Origin: a virus
Length of the DNA: 44,928 nucleotides
IMG/VR virus record: IMGVR_UViG_3300037248_000084
Span: 1-44,928 of that record
Direction: 5' to 3' (one strand)
Made by a program: the position numbers and the translations under genes. The stretch's first letter is position 1, and each line of letters starts with the position of its first letter. Of this stretch, positions 14,190-21,329 are shown one piece after another. The notes beneath the pieces are model-generated. The model was not told the DNA's origin. It searched no databases and was given only the letters and a program-made list of their open reading frames with translations.

Positions 14190-14668
14190 TTGCCGCCCCA
14201 AGTGTAGCCGATTCCGCCCAGCAGCTCCGGGCTCGCGCCTGACGCGGCTTTATTCTGGATACCGAAGAGTTGAGCCGTCAACCCACTCAGCCAGCGCCAC
14301 AGCGCCCCGCCGCCGCCCGCGAAGGCTCCTGTGGTGGAAGTGCTCGAAGTCGCTACGCCAGCCGTCGCCAGCCCGAGAAAGTAGAGTGTGCCGCGCGAGG
14401 TCTTGAAGCTCCGCAGAATCGTCGCTACTCCGGTGGTGGTGCTGATGGTCGGCGTTTTACCCTGGGCTGGAACCGCCTGGTACAACGTGAAGCTGTACGC
14501 CTGCGCGGTCGTCGAAACCGGAAGCGCGAGCGCGGCCCACCCGGAATAATGCGGAGAATACGAAGAGTTGTAAATGGAACCCACACCCGCCCAGTTCGGG
14601 AGAGCGGGCATGGGTGACTGCGCCACACACATCGGCGAGAAAAGTGCGGCGAAGAGCAAGAGCTTCAC
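14186..14668 (-). CDS. Secreted hypothetical protein (160 aa)
   Basis: The GTG at 14668 overlaps the preceding stop as GTGA and begins MKLLLFAALFSPMCVAQSPM, a signal peptide ending CVAQ. The mature part is beta-rich, with a Gly/Ser/Thr-rich middle (TSSTSTTGAFAGGGGALWRW). No family was recognised. It may be exported to the host envelope or represent a virion protein that kept a secretion-like leader. Confidence 0.6.
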   Translation of the reverse strand: MKLLLFAALFSPMCVAQSPMPALPNWAGVGSIYNSSYSPHYSGWAALALPVSTTAQAYSFTLYQAVPAQGKTPTISTTTGVATILRSFKTSRGTLYFLGLATAGVATSSTSTTGAFAGGGGALWRWLSGLTAQLFGIQNKAASGASPELLGGIGYTWGGK

Positions 14669-15231
14669 GCGAGTTTCCAAAAGTACTCGTTGCCGAACAT
14701 CGCGAAAGGCAACACAACAAAGGCATACTTCACGCCGTTCTGGGTATACGGGTCGCCGGGCTTGAATGCGGTTTGAGCCGCTTCGCTCGCGAAATAGTAG
14801 CCGCCTCCCGCGTAGTTCCCAACAAACGGAACAGCGGGCGCGGGCGGTGCAGGTTCGAGGAAAGGCGGATAATCCGCGAGATTGGTTGAGACGACAATCG
14901 AGCCTGGCGGGTACGGCTTCGCGGCGTTGTAGCTCGGCACACCCGGAAAGCTCAGACCTGGAGCGAGCGTGATTGGTAACGCCAGCGCGGACGGAACCCA
15001 CGTGTATCCGTACTGCTGGCGCTCGTACATGATGATATACGGATCGCCGCCTTCAGCGTCAATCGGCGCGTCGATGAGAAGACCATCGGTCGCAAGATCG
15101 AACGCAGTGGTCATCCGAACGCTCGGGTCCAAAGCCGTGCCCGGCTGCCCGCAAGTCCCAGCGAAGAGGTCTTGCACGCGCGGGTCACGCGACGCGATAT
15201 AGGAGGTATCGAACGTCTGGGCGAGCGTCAC
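14665..15231 (-). CDS. Hypothetical tail-end protein (188 aa)
   Basis: The protein begins MTLAQTFDTSYIASRDPRVQ and has no signal peptide. It contains PPGSIVVSTNLADYPPFLEP and a C-terminal aromatic region (FAMFGNEYFWKLA). It lies between the 51-aa protein and three secreted proteins. No domain was recognised; a baseplate or fibre accessory role is only positional. Confidence 0.5.
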   Translation of the reverse strand: MTLAQTFDTSYIASRDPRVQDLFAGTCGQPGTALDPSVRMTTAFDLATDGLLIDAPIDAEGGDPYIIMYERQQYGYTWVPSALALPITLAPGLSFPGVPSYNAAKPYPPGSIVVSTNLADYPPFLEPAPPAPAVPFVGNYAGGGYYFASEAAQTAFKPGDPYTQNGVKYAFVVLPFAMFGNEYFWKLA

Positions 15232-15232
15232 G

Positions 15233-15388
15233 TTAGCTGCCCTGCCCTTGGTAAATCTGCTGCACGTTCGAAATCAATTGATACGCCTGCTGCAACTGCT
15301 GCACCGAGAGCGTGTCTGTTGAGGGAATCATGCTCTGCGCCTGCGAAAGCGATGAAGCCACCGAACTAAGGGCGTTTGCGATGTCCAT
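15233..15388 (-). CDS. Small helical protein (51 aa)
   Basis: The ATG at 15388 has a strong AAGGAG 6 bases upstream and follows operator site 3 by about 35 bases. The product, MDIANALSSVASSLSQAQSM onward, is Gln/Ser-rich and probably an amphipathic helix pair (LSVQQLQQAYQLI). It is the first gene of the unit that ends with the endolysin and the strong terminator. Confidence 0.6.
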   Translation of the reverse strand: MDIANALSSVASSLSQAQSMIPSTDTLSVQQLQQAYQLISNVQQIYQGQGS

Positions 15389-15409
15389 TGAAATCTCCTT
15401 GGATGGGAT

Positions 15410-15437
15410 GCTATCACGAAGTCGCGCACGTGCGCAA
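15410..15437 (-). promoter_or_regulatory. Operator/promoter site 3 (tail-end/lysis unit)
   Basis: The operator CGCGCACGTGCGCA lies at 15423-15436. On the minus strand TTGCGC (15437-15432) and GATAGC (15415-15410) are 16 bp apart. The start codon with a good Shine-Dalgarno follows 21 bases after the -10 element, a normal leader. Confidence 0.65.
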
Positions 15438-15440
15438 GGC

Positions 15441-15728
15441 TTATGCCGCTTTTTTACTGTGGTAGTACTCGTGGGCTCGTCGGCGTTGTGCCTCGCGCAG
15501 ACATTTGCCGCCGTGCATCTTCGTAGTGAGTGGCGCGTTTTTCGCCAGCGGCTTCTTGCAGATGATGCACCGCTTGGGCTTGCCAGCTTTAACATTTTTG
15601 ACATGAAGCGAGACGGCGAACTCGACGATTGCGGATTTAGAGAGCCCGGTGTTGCGCGCCGCCTGCTCAATTTGTTTGTTGGTCTTGTCGGACACAAACA
15701 CGCTTAGGCGTGTTCCTCTGTTTGCCAT
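15441..15728 (-). CDS. Ribbon-helix-helix DNA-binding protein with C-terminal zinc site (candidate operator-binding regulator)
   Basis: This 95-aa protein has a basic N-terminal beta strand (RGTRLSVFVS, residues 4-13) and two helices (DKTNKQIEQAARNTGLSKSA onward), the Arc/MetJ/CopG fold that dimerises and places its strand in the major groove. Residues 53-76 hold CIIC and HGGKC, a likely zinc site, then a basic helix. It is flanked by two copies of the operator (one overlapping its own promoter), so autoregulation is likely. The mRNA would have a leader of only about 3 nt and no Shine-Dalgarno. Repressor or activator activity is not decided by sequence. Confidence 0.75.
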   Translation of the reverse strand: MANRGTRLSVFVSDKTNKQIEQAARNTGLSKSAIVEFAVSLHVKNVKAGKPKRCIICKKPLAKNAPLTTKMHGGKCLREAQRRRAHEYYHSKKAA

Positions 15729-15737
15729 GAGCCGAAT

Positions 15738-15765
15738 GTTATCACACGTCCGCGCATGTGCGCAA
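15738..15765 (-). promoter_or_regulatory. Operator/promoter site 4 (ribbon-helix-helix gene)
   Basis: The operator CGCGCATGTGCGCA lies at 15751-15764. On the minus strand TTGCGC (15765-15760) and GATAAC (15743-15738) are 16 bp apart. The -10 ends 9 bases before the regulator ATG. The site lies within the 3' end of the upstream gene. Confidence 0.7.
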
Positions 15766-15990
15766 TCGGTAAACGGAAGCCTCGACTTGAATCATGACCC
15801 GTTCGTACGCTTCGAGCGTTTCAATCATCGCCGCAGCTTCCGCACGGGTCAGCTCACCCAGGTGCATGTCCGCGACTTCGATGTCGGCATCGCGGCCCGA
15901 GCACAGCCGCGCCAGCCACAGCAGGTCAGCGTCCGTGCTGTGAGTCCGTTTCGCGAGTGCTTCCAGGGTGTGGGCCTGCTGGCTTGTCAT
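15742..15990 (-). CDS. Small hypothetical protein (82 aa)
   Basis: It begins MTSQQAHTLEALAKRTHSTD and is mostly helical and acidic; the C-terminal codons run through operator site 4. The start overlaps the preceding gene by 65 bases and has GAGTGAG upstream. No family was recognised. Confidence 0.5.
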   Translation of the reverse strand: MTSQQAHTLEALAKRTHSTDADLLWLARLCSGRDADIEVADMHLGELTRAEAAAMIETLEAYERVMIQVEASVYRLRTCADV

Positions 15991-16138
15991 CGTACAATCT
16001 CACTCTTTCAGTGTCGCCGTTTTCTAAATCAAATTCAACAAAGGCGAACGGTCGCCCGGTGCTTTCGTCGGTAATCGGTACGTCTCCGTAGGTGCGTTGT
16101 ATCTGCTGAAGCTGTCGGATGAGTGCCGAGATTCTCAT
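15926..16138 (-). CDS. SELI-family small protein, copy A (70 aa)
   Basis: The N-terminus MRISALIRQLQQIQRTYGDV matches two other small proteins in this genome (36732-36875 and 44044-44238) that share K/RxSxLIxxLxxxxxxxGDxxV followed by beta strands. Here the C-terminus is longer and hydrophilic. The start overlaps the previous stop as ATGA. The role is unknown; the triplication suggests a modular partner-binding protein. Confidence 0.6.
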   Translation of the reverse strand: MRISALIRQLQQIQRTYGDVPITDESTGRPFAFVEFDLENGDTERVRLYDDKPAGPHPGSTRETDSQHGR

Positions 16139-16407
16139 CCCGCCACCCTCAACAGATACGCCACGGTCGCACGTTTGGCGTCAACATCTGGAACCGCAAC
16201 GCCAGCTTGAAACGCTACCGTCCGCCACTGGTCGTCCGTCATCTTCGATGAGATGCGCGCCAGCTCACCAATCGTTACCGACTGGCTTGAGCAAGCCGCT
16301 CGAAGGATTGTCGCCGCCATTCTGCGACCCTTCTTCGCCTGATAGCGATTCGGACACAGTGAAGGAAACCCGCCACGAGGAACCACGCTAAGATGTGCAT
16401 TTTTCAT
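16135..16407 (-). CDS. Small hypothetical protein (90 aa)
   Basis: The ATG at 16407 overlaps the stop of the 38-aa membrane-type gene (ATGA) and follows GGAG. The product begins MKNAHLSVVPRGGFPSLCPN; the middle (SVTIGELARISSKMTDDQWR) looks like a helix-turn-helix. It could be a small DNA-binding protein but lacks decisive features. Confidence 0.55.
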   Translation of the reverse strand: MKNAHLSVVPRGGFPSLCPNRYQAKKGRRMAATILRAACSSQSVTIGELARISSKMTDDQWRTVAFQAGVAVPDVDAKRATVAYLLRVAG

Positions 16408-16520
16408 TTCTCCTTATCCTCCGGGAACATTAGCTCACCGCGCTCTGTGTTTCGGTCGCCGTCAAATGCAGCAAGCGCGAATCCCACAATCAGCCCGATG
16501 ATGATGTAGTCGATAACCAC
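16404..16520 (-). CDS. 38-aa membrane-type protein, probably leaderless
   Basis: The GTG at 16520 opens MVIDYIIIGLIVGFALAAFD, one hydrophobic helix, followed by a charged tail ending FPEDKEK. The stop overlaps the next start as ATGA. The promoter-like element of operator site 5 ends about 9 bases before the GTG, so the mRNA would carry almost no leader. No Shine-Dalgarno at normal spacing is present. Confidence 0.55.
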   Translation of the reverse strand: MVIDYIIIGLIVGFALAAFDGDRNTERGELMFPEDKEK

Positions 16521-16528
16521 ACCTGAAG

Positions 16529-16556
16529 TTTACGCCTGGAGTGCGCATGTGCGCAA
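16529..16556 (-). promoter_or_regulatory. Operator/promoter site 5
   Basis: The operator TGCGCATGTGCGCA lies at 16542-16555. On the minus strand TTGCGC (16556-16551) is clear, but the -10 is poor (CGTAAA at 16 bp or TAAACT at 18 bp). It precedes the 38-aa gene and three small genes. Confidence 0.55.
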
Positions 16557-16584
16557 GAGAATAAAGTACTGAGGTACGAAGGTA

Positions 16585-17040
16585 CTAAGACGGCAGCGCG
16601 TCCATGCCCTTTTCGGTGAGCGTCCATTTTTCGACGTTGCCCTTAACGCGCACGTGGGCGAGTCCTTGCTTTTCGAGTTCTGTCAGCGTGTTGGGAAGAT
16701 GCAGCTCAAACTTCGCCGCGTGCAGCTCGTTCATCGTGCGCGGCTCCCGGAGCAACAGCAGTAGCCGCTTCCGGTCGCCCTCGATCACCAACGGCTTGAC
16801 GTAAAGGAATCCGTCCGCGAGTGCGTACACCAGCCGCAGGCCGAGCTTTTTAGCCGCGCCTCTAAGCTGGTGCTTCATATAGGCGTCCTCCGCGTCGATC
16901 TGCACCGCGCCGCCCTGGTTCAATGCTTCGCTCAGCTTCGTCACATACACGGAAATTCCGCGCGTCCCGACCGAATCCGAGAAGTGCAGAGTGAGCGGAG
17001 GCTTAACAACTTCCAGTTTTACTTTAGCGCCACGTTTCAT
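16585..17040 (-). CDS. Winged-helix-like regulator candidate (151 aa)
   Basis: The N-terminal domain (residues 1-80) is alpha/beta with a STAS/Alba-like feel (SVGTRGISVYVTKLSEALNQ), and the C-terminal domain (90-150) resembles a winged helix: RKRLLLLLREPRTMNELHAA, LTELEKQGLAHVRVKG and a wing ending KWTLTEKGMDAL. It is preceded by operator site 6 with only 12 bases between -10 and ATG and no Shine-Dalgarno, implying a near-leaderless mRNA. It is the second DNA-binding candidate in the operator regulon. Confidence 0.65.
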   Translation of the reverse strand: MKRGAKVKLEVVKPPLTLHFSDSVGTRGISVYVTKLSEALNQGGAVQIDAEDAYMKHQLRGAAKKLGLRLVYALADGFLYVKPLVIEGDRKRLLLLLREPRTMNELHAAKFELHLPNTLTELEKQGLAHVRVKGNVEKWTLTEKGMDALPS

Positions 17041-17052
17041 TTGTGGAGAGAG

Positions 17053-17080
17053 TCTATCACGAAACCGCGCACATGCGCAA
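17053..17080 (-). promoter_or_regulatory. Operator/promoter site 6 (winged-helix gene)
   Basis: The operator CGCGCACATGCGCA lies at 17066-17079. On the minus strand TTGCGC (17080-17075) and GATAGA (17058-17053) are 16 bp apart. The 30-bp context is almost the same as at site 1, including TTCGTGATAGACT. Confidence 0.7.
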
Positions 17081-17082
17081 CA

Positions 17083-18240
17083 TCAAAACGAATAGGACGA
17101 TTCGCCGCAACCGTACTTCTGCCCGGTCAGGTCCGTCAGCTTCTCCAAATACATCTGCGTCACATACACCTGGGCTGCTTCGATGCCCCACTGCGCTGTG
17201 GAGATTTGCAGATCGTTCCAGTTCTGGCCTTCGCCGTTGAGCTGCGCAACGGCCTGGTAGGTCGCGTATCCGTCCAGGTCGCCGATGCCCGGAAACGTTC
17301 CGGTGTTGACCACCGACGCCGTGCCGATGACGTAGAAGCCTGCGCGCTCGTTTGCGACCATCGTCATTCCAACGCTGCTCGATACCGGCGTAGCGACCAC
17401 ATTCAGCGCCACACCGAGCACAAGCCCAAAGCACGGCGAACCAGCAAACAGCACGGTGAGATTTCCGGTTCCCGGTACGTCGTAGCTCAGCACTCCGTCC
17501 GGGAGTTCCGTGTATGACTGGTTGTCGGCGATCGCTTGAATCAGAGATGTGCCGTGGGAGCCCGCAAACGTCCAGCCGCCCTTCGACACGATAGCCGTGC
17601 AGATTTCCCCTGTGACGCACGCGGGCCCGTTGCGGTCGGTCAGAGCCGCCGCGCTGAAGATTTGGAGATTGTCAATCCAGAGCGAATGCGGAGAGCCCGA
17701 CGAGACCCACTGAAACGTGACCGTGTCCGGTATTGCGCTCGTGAGATTCGCGGTTCCGTGCAGCACCTTGACCGGCACGGACCCGGCGAGTCCGAGCCAC
17801 ACCTCGTACGAGCCGCTCGTCCCGTAGATCGCGTTGACTTCAATCCAGTACGTCGTGGCTGCTTGAAGCGCCTGCGACAGCATCGTCTGACCCAGCACAG
17901 ACCCGGCGTGGTCCAGGAGGTTCATCGTCCCATCTGTGTTGATTTCGAGTTGTAAGAGCGGAACCGGCCCCGACTCGGTTCCGATGATGAGGAAGATTTG
18001 CTGCGAGAGCGCACTGACCTGGAAGTGCCCGGCGACCATCATGCACGGAAAGCCGCCCACGGTTCGCGAGTACGCGACCTGGGAGCCTGCTGTGTTGTCG
18101 ATGGAAATAGCGCCGGCCGATTTGTAGCCGGTGAGAATGCGCCCCTGGACGAACGGGATGGAGTAGTTCTGATACTTCAACGGCAGCGCAGCGAATTGGA
18201 TGTTATCGAAGCCGTCGAGGTAGAGCAGAGAGAGCGCCAT
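17083..18240 (-). CDS. Tail protein with lectin-like domain (385 aa)
   Basis: The N-terminal 200 residues (LLYLDGFDNI..., QNYSIPF, YWIEVNAIYGTSGSYEVWLG, SLWIDNLQIF) have the pattern of a concanavalin/LamG jelly-roll, common in phage tail fibres that touch host glycans. The C-terminal 170 residues are a second beta-rich domain seen in tail proteins (NVVATPVSSSVGMTMVANER). It ends the tail-gene run and is followed by operator site 6. The start overlaps the preceding stop as TGATG. Confidence 0.65.
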   Translation of the reverse strand: MALSLLYLDGFDNIQFAALPLKYQNYSIPFVQGRILTGYKSAGAISIDNTAGSQVAYSRTVGGFPCMMVAGHFQVSALSQQIFLIIGTESGPVPLLQLEINTDGTMNLLDHAGSVLGQTMLSQALQAATTYWIEVNAIYGTSGSYEVWLGLAGSVPVKVLHGTANLTSAIPDTVTFQWVSSGSPHSLWIDNLQIFSAAALTDRNGPACVTGEICTAIVSKGGWTFAGSHGTSLIQAIADNQSYTELPDGVLSYDVPGTGNLTVLFAGSPCFGLVLGVALNVVATPVSSSVGMTMVANERAGFYVIGTASVVNTGTFPGIGDLDGYATYQAVAQLNGEGQNWNDLQISTAQWGIEAAQVYVTQMYLEKLTDLTGQKYGCGESSYSF

Positions 18241-18650
18241 CAGAGGCCCCTTCGATACGGAGCGCGTTTGGCTCCCAGGTCAGCCCTGCGCTTGCTCAAT
18301 GCGAACTTGACGCGTTGATCGCGCTTCATCTGCCGAGCGCGTTGGACCTCGTAGCAGTGCTCGCACTTGGCGTATCCCTTCATACGCGGGCGACACCTAC
18401 ACTCTGGGCAGTTTCCAGCCATCCATGCTAGATTCTTAGTGCGCCTTTGAAGCTTGCGAACAGAAGCAGCATTGATTTTAAGGCAGCGATTACAGCGGAC
18501 CCGATCAGGTCGCTTGCCTCTTTTCTTGCCGCAGTCGATACAGCGGCCCTGCGCACGCCATTTCGCTCTCTCTATCGTTGCGTATTTGCGTGCTCGCCTT
18601 CTCGCTTCGTCAGGCCCGTAAAACTCGTACGGATTTACCCCGGTAGGCAT
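18240..18650 (-). CDS. Basic protein with two zinc ribbons (136 aa)
   Basis: CIDCGKKRGKRPDRVRCNRC and CPECRCRPRMKGYAKCEHC form two treble-clef or ribbon zinc sites separated by a basic helix (SVRKLQRRTKNLAWMAGN). Many Arg and Lys residues suggest nucleic-acid binding. It is out of place between two tail-tip genes, so it may be an inserted gene or a regulator of late expression; no HNH catalytic His-Asn pattern is visible. Confidence 0.65.
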   Translation of the reverse strand: MPTGVNPYEFYGPDEARRRARKYATIERAKWRAQGRCIDCGKKRGKRPDRVRCNRCLKINAASVRKLQRRTKNLAWMAGNCPECRCRPRMKGYAKCEHCYEVQRARQMKRDQRVKFALSKRRADLGAKRAPYRRGL

Positions 18651-18659
18651 CGACCTATC

Positions 18660-20852
18660 TTACATCTGTGTGCGCACCTTCACCGTCACGTTCGCGGCGT
18701 TCGTAGGTGACCCGCTGGTGATGTTGATATAACTCACCGAAATCCCCAGGATGTCCTTTGCGTAAACGTAGATGCCATCGGACGCTGGAACGAGTTGGTC
18801 GATGAGCGTTGAAACCCCAGCCGGAATAACGATAGTTCCGATGACCGTCAAGCCGTCGAGGATGAGAATCTGCAAGTCCTGTCCGGTCGGCGGATTTCCC
18901 GCGGCCGCCATGATTTCGCAGAGCAGCCCCGTCCGTCCCTGGATGTACGGATTCACTGAAACAACGCCCGAGGTCAAGCTCCCACTGGGCGCAAGGATGA
19001 ATGTTGCCTCTTCGTATTGAAGAACCGGAAGCGGATTTTCGCCGCGCGCGATGACATTGGTGAACCAGGTAATCCAGTTTCCGGGGTCGAGGTTTGAAAC
19101 CGCCGTTACTTCCGTGGTGAACACAGACCCCTGGTCAAGTGGCACGCCGCTGTTGGCTGTTCGGGTCGTTGCGGTGATGAGCAGCGGGAACGGCGAGGAG
19201 CCCAGCCCCATCTTCGGGAAAAGCCCGTTGACGCCCTGCCCCACAAACAGACCGGGCTTGTTGGTGTAGCAGTGCAACACGAACGGGATACCGCCCGATT
19301 TTGAAAGTTCAGCCGCGGCGATCGCGTTCAAGTCGGCTTGCGTCGAGATGTTTTTAACCTGAAGGACGTTCTGATAAATCCCTGACCCGCACGTCCCGAA
19401 GGTTCCCTCGGAAGGAACGAGCGCGGAGCCGACCTGCGAAGCCGCGGCGTTGGTGGCATTCACGGTCCCAGGAACGTACTCGATGATAATGGTGGCCCCG
19501 CTGGGCACCGCCAGGACCCCTTGAGCGGTGACGCCTTGGTTTGAGCCAGAGGACCCCGCGATGGTGTTTACGCTGTTGTAGAACCACACGTAGTCCGTGC
19601 CACCCATGTACTGCTCGCCGGTGTTCTGCGAGACTTCGTAGAAGGTTTGGACGACCCCGTTGACCGTGATGGAAATCACCGAGCTGATAGGCAGCGAGGT
19701 ATTGAAGAAAATCGGCTTCAGCACACCACCCACGTAGCCCGAGGTGATGCCCGGCTGCCCATTCGCAAAGTCAAACGTCTCAGTGATACCGCTTGACCCG
19801 GAAGTTCCCGAAGACCCACCCGTCCCGGAGCCCGGCAGGATATTGAGGTTCGAGACAACAAACTGCTGGTTACGGTAGCCGGTCGTCACGCCGGCGCCGC
19901 TCAACGTTTGGGTGAGCTGGCAGGCCGACATTGAGCTTCCGCCCGATGCGCTGTCAACGCCCGTGGTCGTTTCGTCGAGCTGGAACGGAGCCGCCGGCAG
20001 GACATCCTCGGCTGAGAAGTACAGCACGCCGTACTGGTCGATCCACCACACCGTGCCGCTCTGCGTGGCGATTTGGTTGAACGCGTCGGTCACGGTTCCG
20101 TAGTTCAAAATCAAATCGCTGGTGAGGTCGCCCAAGCTTCCGTCTGTCGGGACGCCTCCTGTGGTGATTCCCTCCCCGTTTAAGAAGTTGGTCACGATTG
20201 CGTTGATGGTCGTCGCGACATCGTTTCCACTCGCGTACGTCGCGGCAGTGCAGATGCGATGGTCACAGATGGAACTCTTGTCGAGTGCGGTGACGTGCCA
20301 GGTCAACCCCTGCGTGGTCCCGCCAGACACGTTTCCGATTTCCCGATCGGCCACGAGCGTATCAATGCAGCCCGCGAAAATCGTAGCGCCCAGTTCGGTG
20401 ATAACGACAACCTGCCCGAGCGCTGGCGAGTAGCTCTGGTCTGGAACCCAGATGTCAAGGGTGCAGGTCGAGCGCCCGATGGTCTGGCTAGTGATGACGC
20501 ACGCCTGCCCGCCTGAGCCCGCACCTGCTGGGTTCCAGTTCGTAATGAGAACGCCGCCGATGAAAAGCTGCGGCCCCTGCGCGCCGCCCGTGAATGTCGG
20601 AATGGGAAAGAACTCGCTCGAGGGAATGCTCGGAATGTTGACAAAGAGCGGTTTCCCTTCGGCTTCAACAAATGCCGCGAGAGGTCGGCGCTTGAGTAGC
20701 TCAGGCTCGAACTCTTCGAGAGGTTCGCGCGCGTACTTGGGCGGAAAGAGGAGATGAAAGACAGGGGGGACCGGCGGCGCTATGGCCGCAGATCCGCCCC
20801 GCCGCGACAGTGGAACAGGACGAGGCTCCGGGCGTATCTCATAGATACGCAC
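18660..20852 (-). CDS. Tail-tip/baseplate hub protein (730 aa)
   Basis: After a Pro-rich N-terminus the protein has a hub-like domain recognised by TCTLDIWVPDQSYSPALGQ followed by VVVITELGATIFAGCID, then DAFNQIATQSGTVWWIDQYG, both seen in siphovirus tail-tip hub proteins. The C-terminal half is beta-rich with an adhesin-like end. It likely closes the tail tip and carries fibres. It follows the beta-helix spike and a small conserved tail protein. Confidence 0.75.
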   Translation of the reverse strand: MRIYEIRPEPRPVPLSRRGGSAAIAPPVPPVFHLLFPPKYAREPLEEFEPELLKRRPLAAFVEAEGKPLFVNIPSIPSSEFFPIPTFTGGAQGPQLFIGGVLITNWNPAGAGSGGQACVITSQTIGRSTCTLDIWVPDQSYSPALGQVVVITELGATIFAGCIDTLVADREIGNVSGGTTQGLTWHVTALDKSSICDHRICTAATYASGNDVATTINAIVTNFLNGEGITTGGVPTDGSLGDLTSDLILNYGTVTDAFNQIATQSGTVWWIDQYGVLYFSAEDVLPAAPFQLDETTTGVDSASGGSSMSACQLTQTLSGAGVTTGYRNQQFVVSNLNILPGSGTGGSSGTSGSSGITETFDFANGQPGITSGYVGGVLKPIFFNTSLPISSVISITVNGVVQTFYEVSQNTGEQYMGGTDYVWFYNSVNTIAGSSGSNQGVTAQGVLAVPSGATIIIEYVPGTVNATNAAASQVGSALVPSEGTFGTCGSGIYQNVLQVKNISTQADLNAIAAAELSKSGGIPFVLHCYTNKPGLFVGQGVNGLFPKMGLGSSPFPLLITATTRTANSGVPLDQGSVFTTEVTAVSNLDPGNWITWFTNVIARGENPLPVLQYEEATFILAPSGSLTSGVVSVNPYIQGRTGLLCEIMAAAGNPPTGQDLQILILDGLTVIGTIVIPAGVSTLIDQLVPASDGIYVYAKDILGISVSYINITSGSPTNAANVTVKVRTQM

Positions 20853-20858
20853 TCGATG

Positions 20859-21329
20859 TTATCCGCCCGTCTCTTCAACGATGCAGGTTCCGCTCATCGA
20901 CAGAGTCCCGGAAACCGTCGAGAGCAGCTCGAACACGAACGACTCCGAAGGTCCAACGATGGGCGGCGCGCTGAACGGGTAAGCGTAGCCTGCGTATATG
21001 TTGCACCCGTCATCAAGCAACACGACCGCGGTTCCGCTGGTGGTCGCCTTCGAGGTCGAGTTGGCTTTGGCGGTGAAGCTCGCCGCTGCATCGCCTGGGT
21101 CAAAGGGTTGCGGCGTCGGCGCCGAACCGCCCGAGCCGTTCGAGACGGTCGCGGGTAGAAACCTGCACCGAAGCGAAAGCTGCTGGTTCGTCGGCAATGT
21201 CGTGTCCACGTCGGCAAGCGACACCGAAATGATGCGGAGGATTTTCCCCGCCGCGCCGATGATTTGAAATAAGTCTTGAGCGGCTGAAACCGAAACCGCC
21301 GAAAACACCACTGAATAACGTCTTGCCAT
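20859..21329 (-). CDS. Conserved tail-tip accessory protein (156 aa)
   Basis: MARRYSVVFSAVSVSAAQDL is the start of a small beta-rich protein commonly found in siphovirus tail modules next to fibre genes. A GGAG ribosome site precedes the ATG. The fold appears to be a single beta sandwich (SFVFELLSTVSGTLSMSGTC). Its precise role is unknown. Confidence 0.65.
   Translation of the reverse strand: MARRYSVVFSAVSVSAAQDLFQIIGAAGKILRIISVSLADVDTTLPTNQQLSLRCRFLPATVSNGSGGSAPTPQPFDPGDAAASFTAKANSTSKATTSGTAVVLLDDGCNIYAGYAYPFSAPPIVGPSESFVFELLSTVSGTLSMSGTCIVEETGG

Noticed and set aside
16556-16584. Hairpin AGTAC...GTACT after the winged-helix gene as a terminator
   Set aside because: Stem only about five base pairs with interrupted T-tract; too weak to list.
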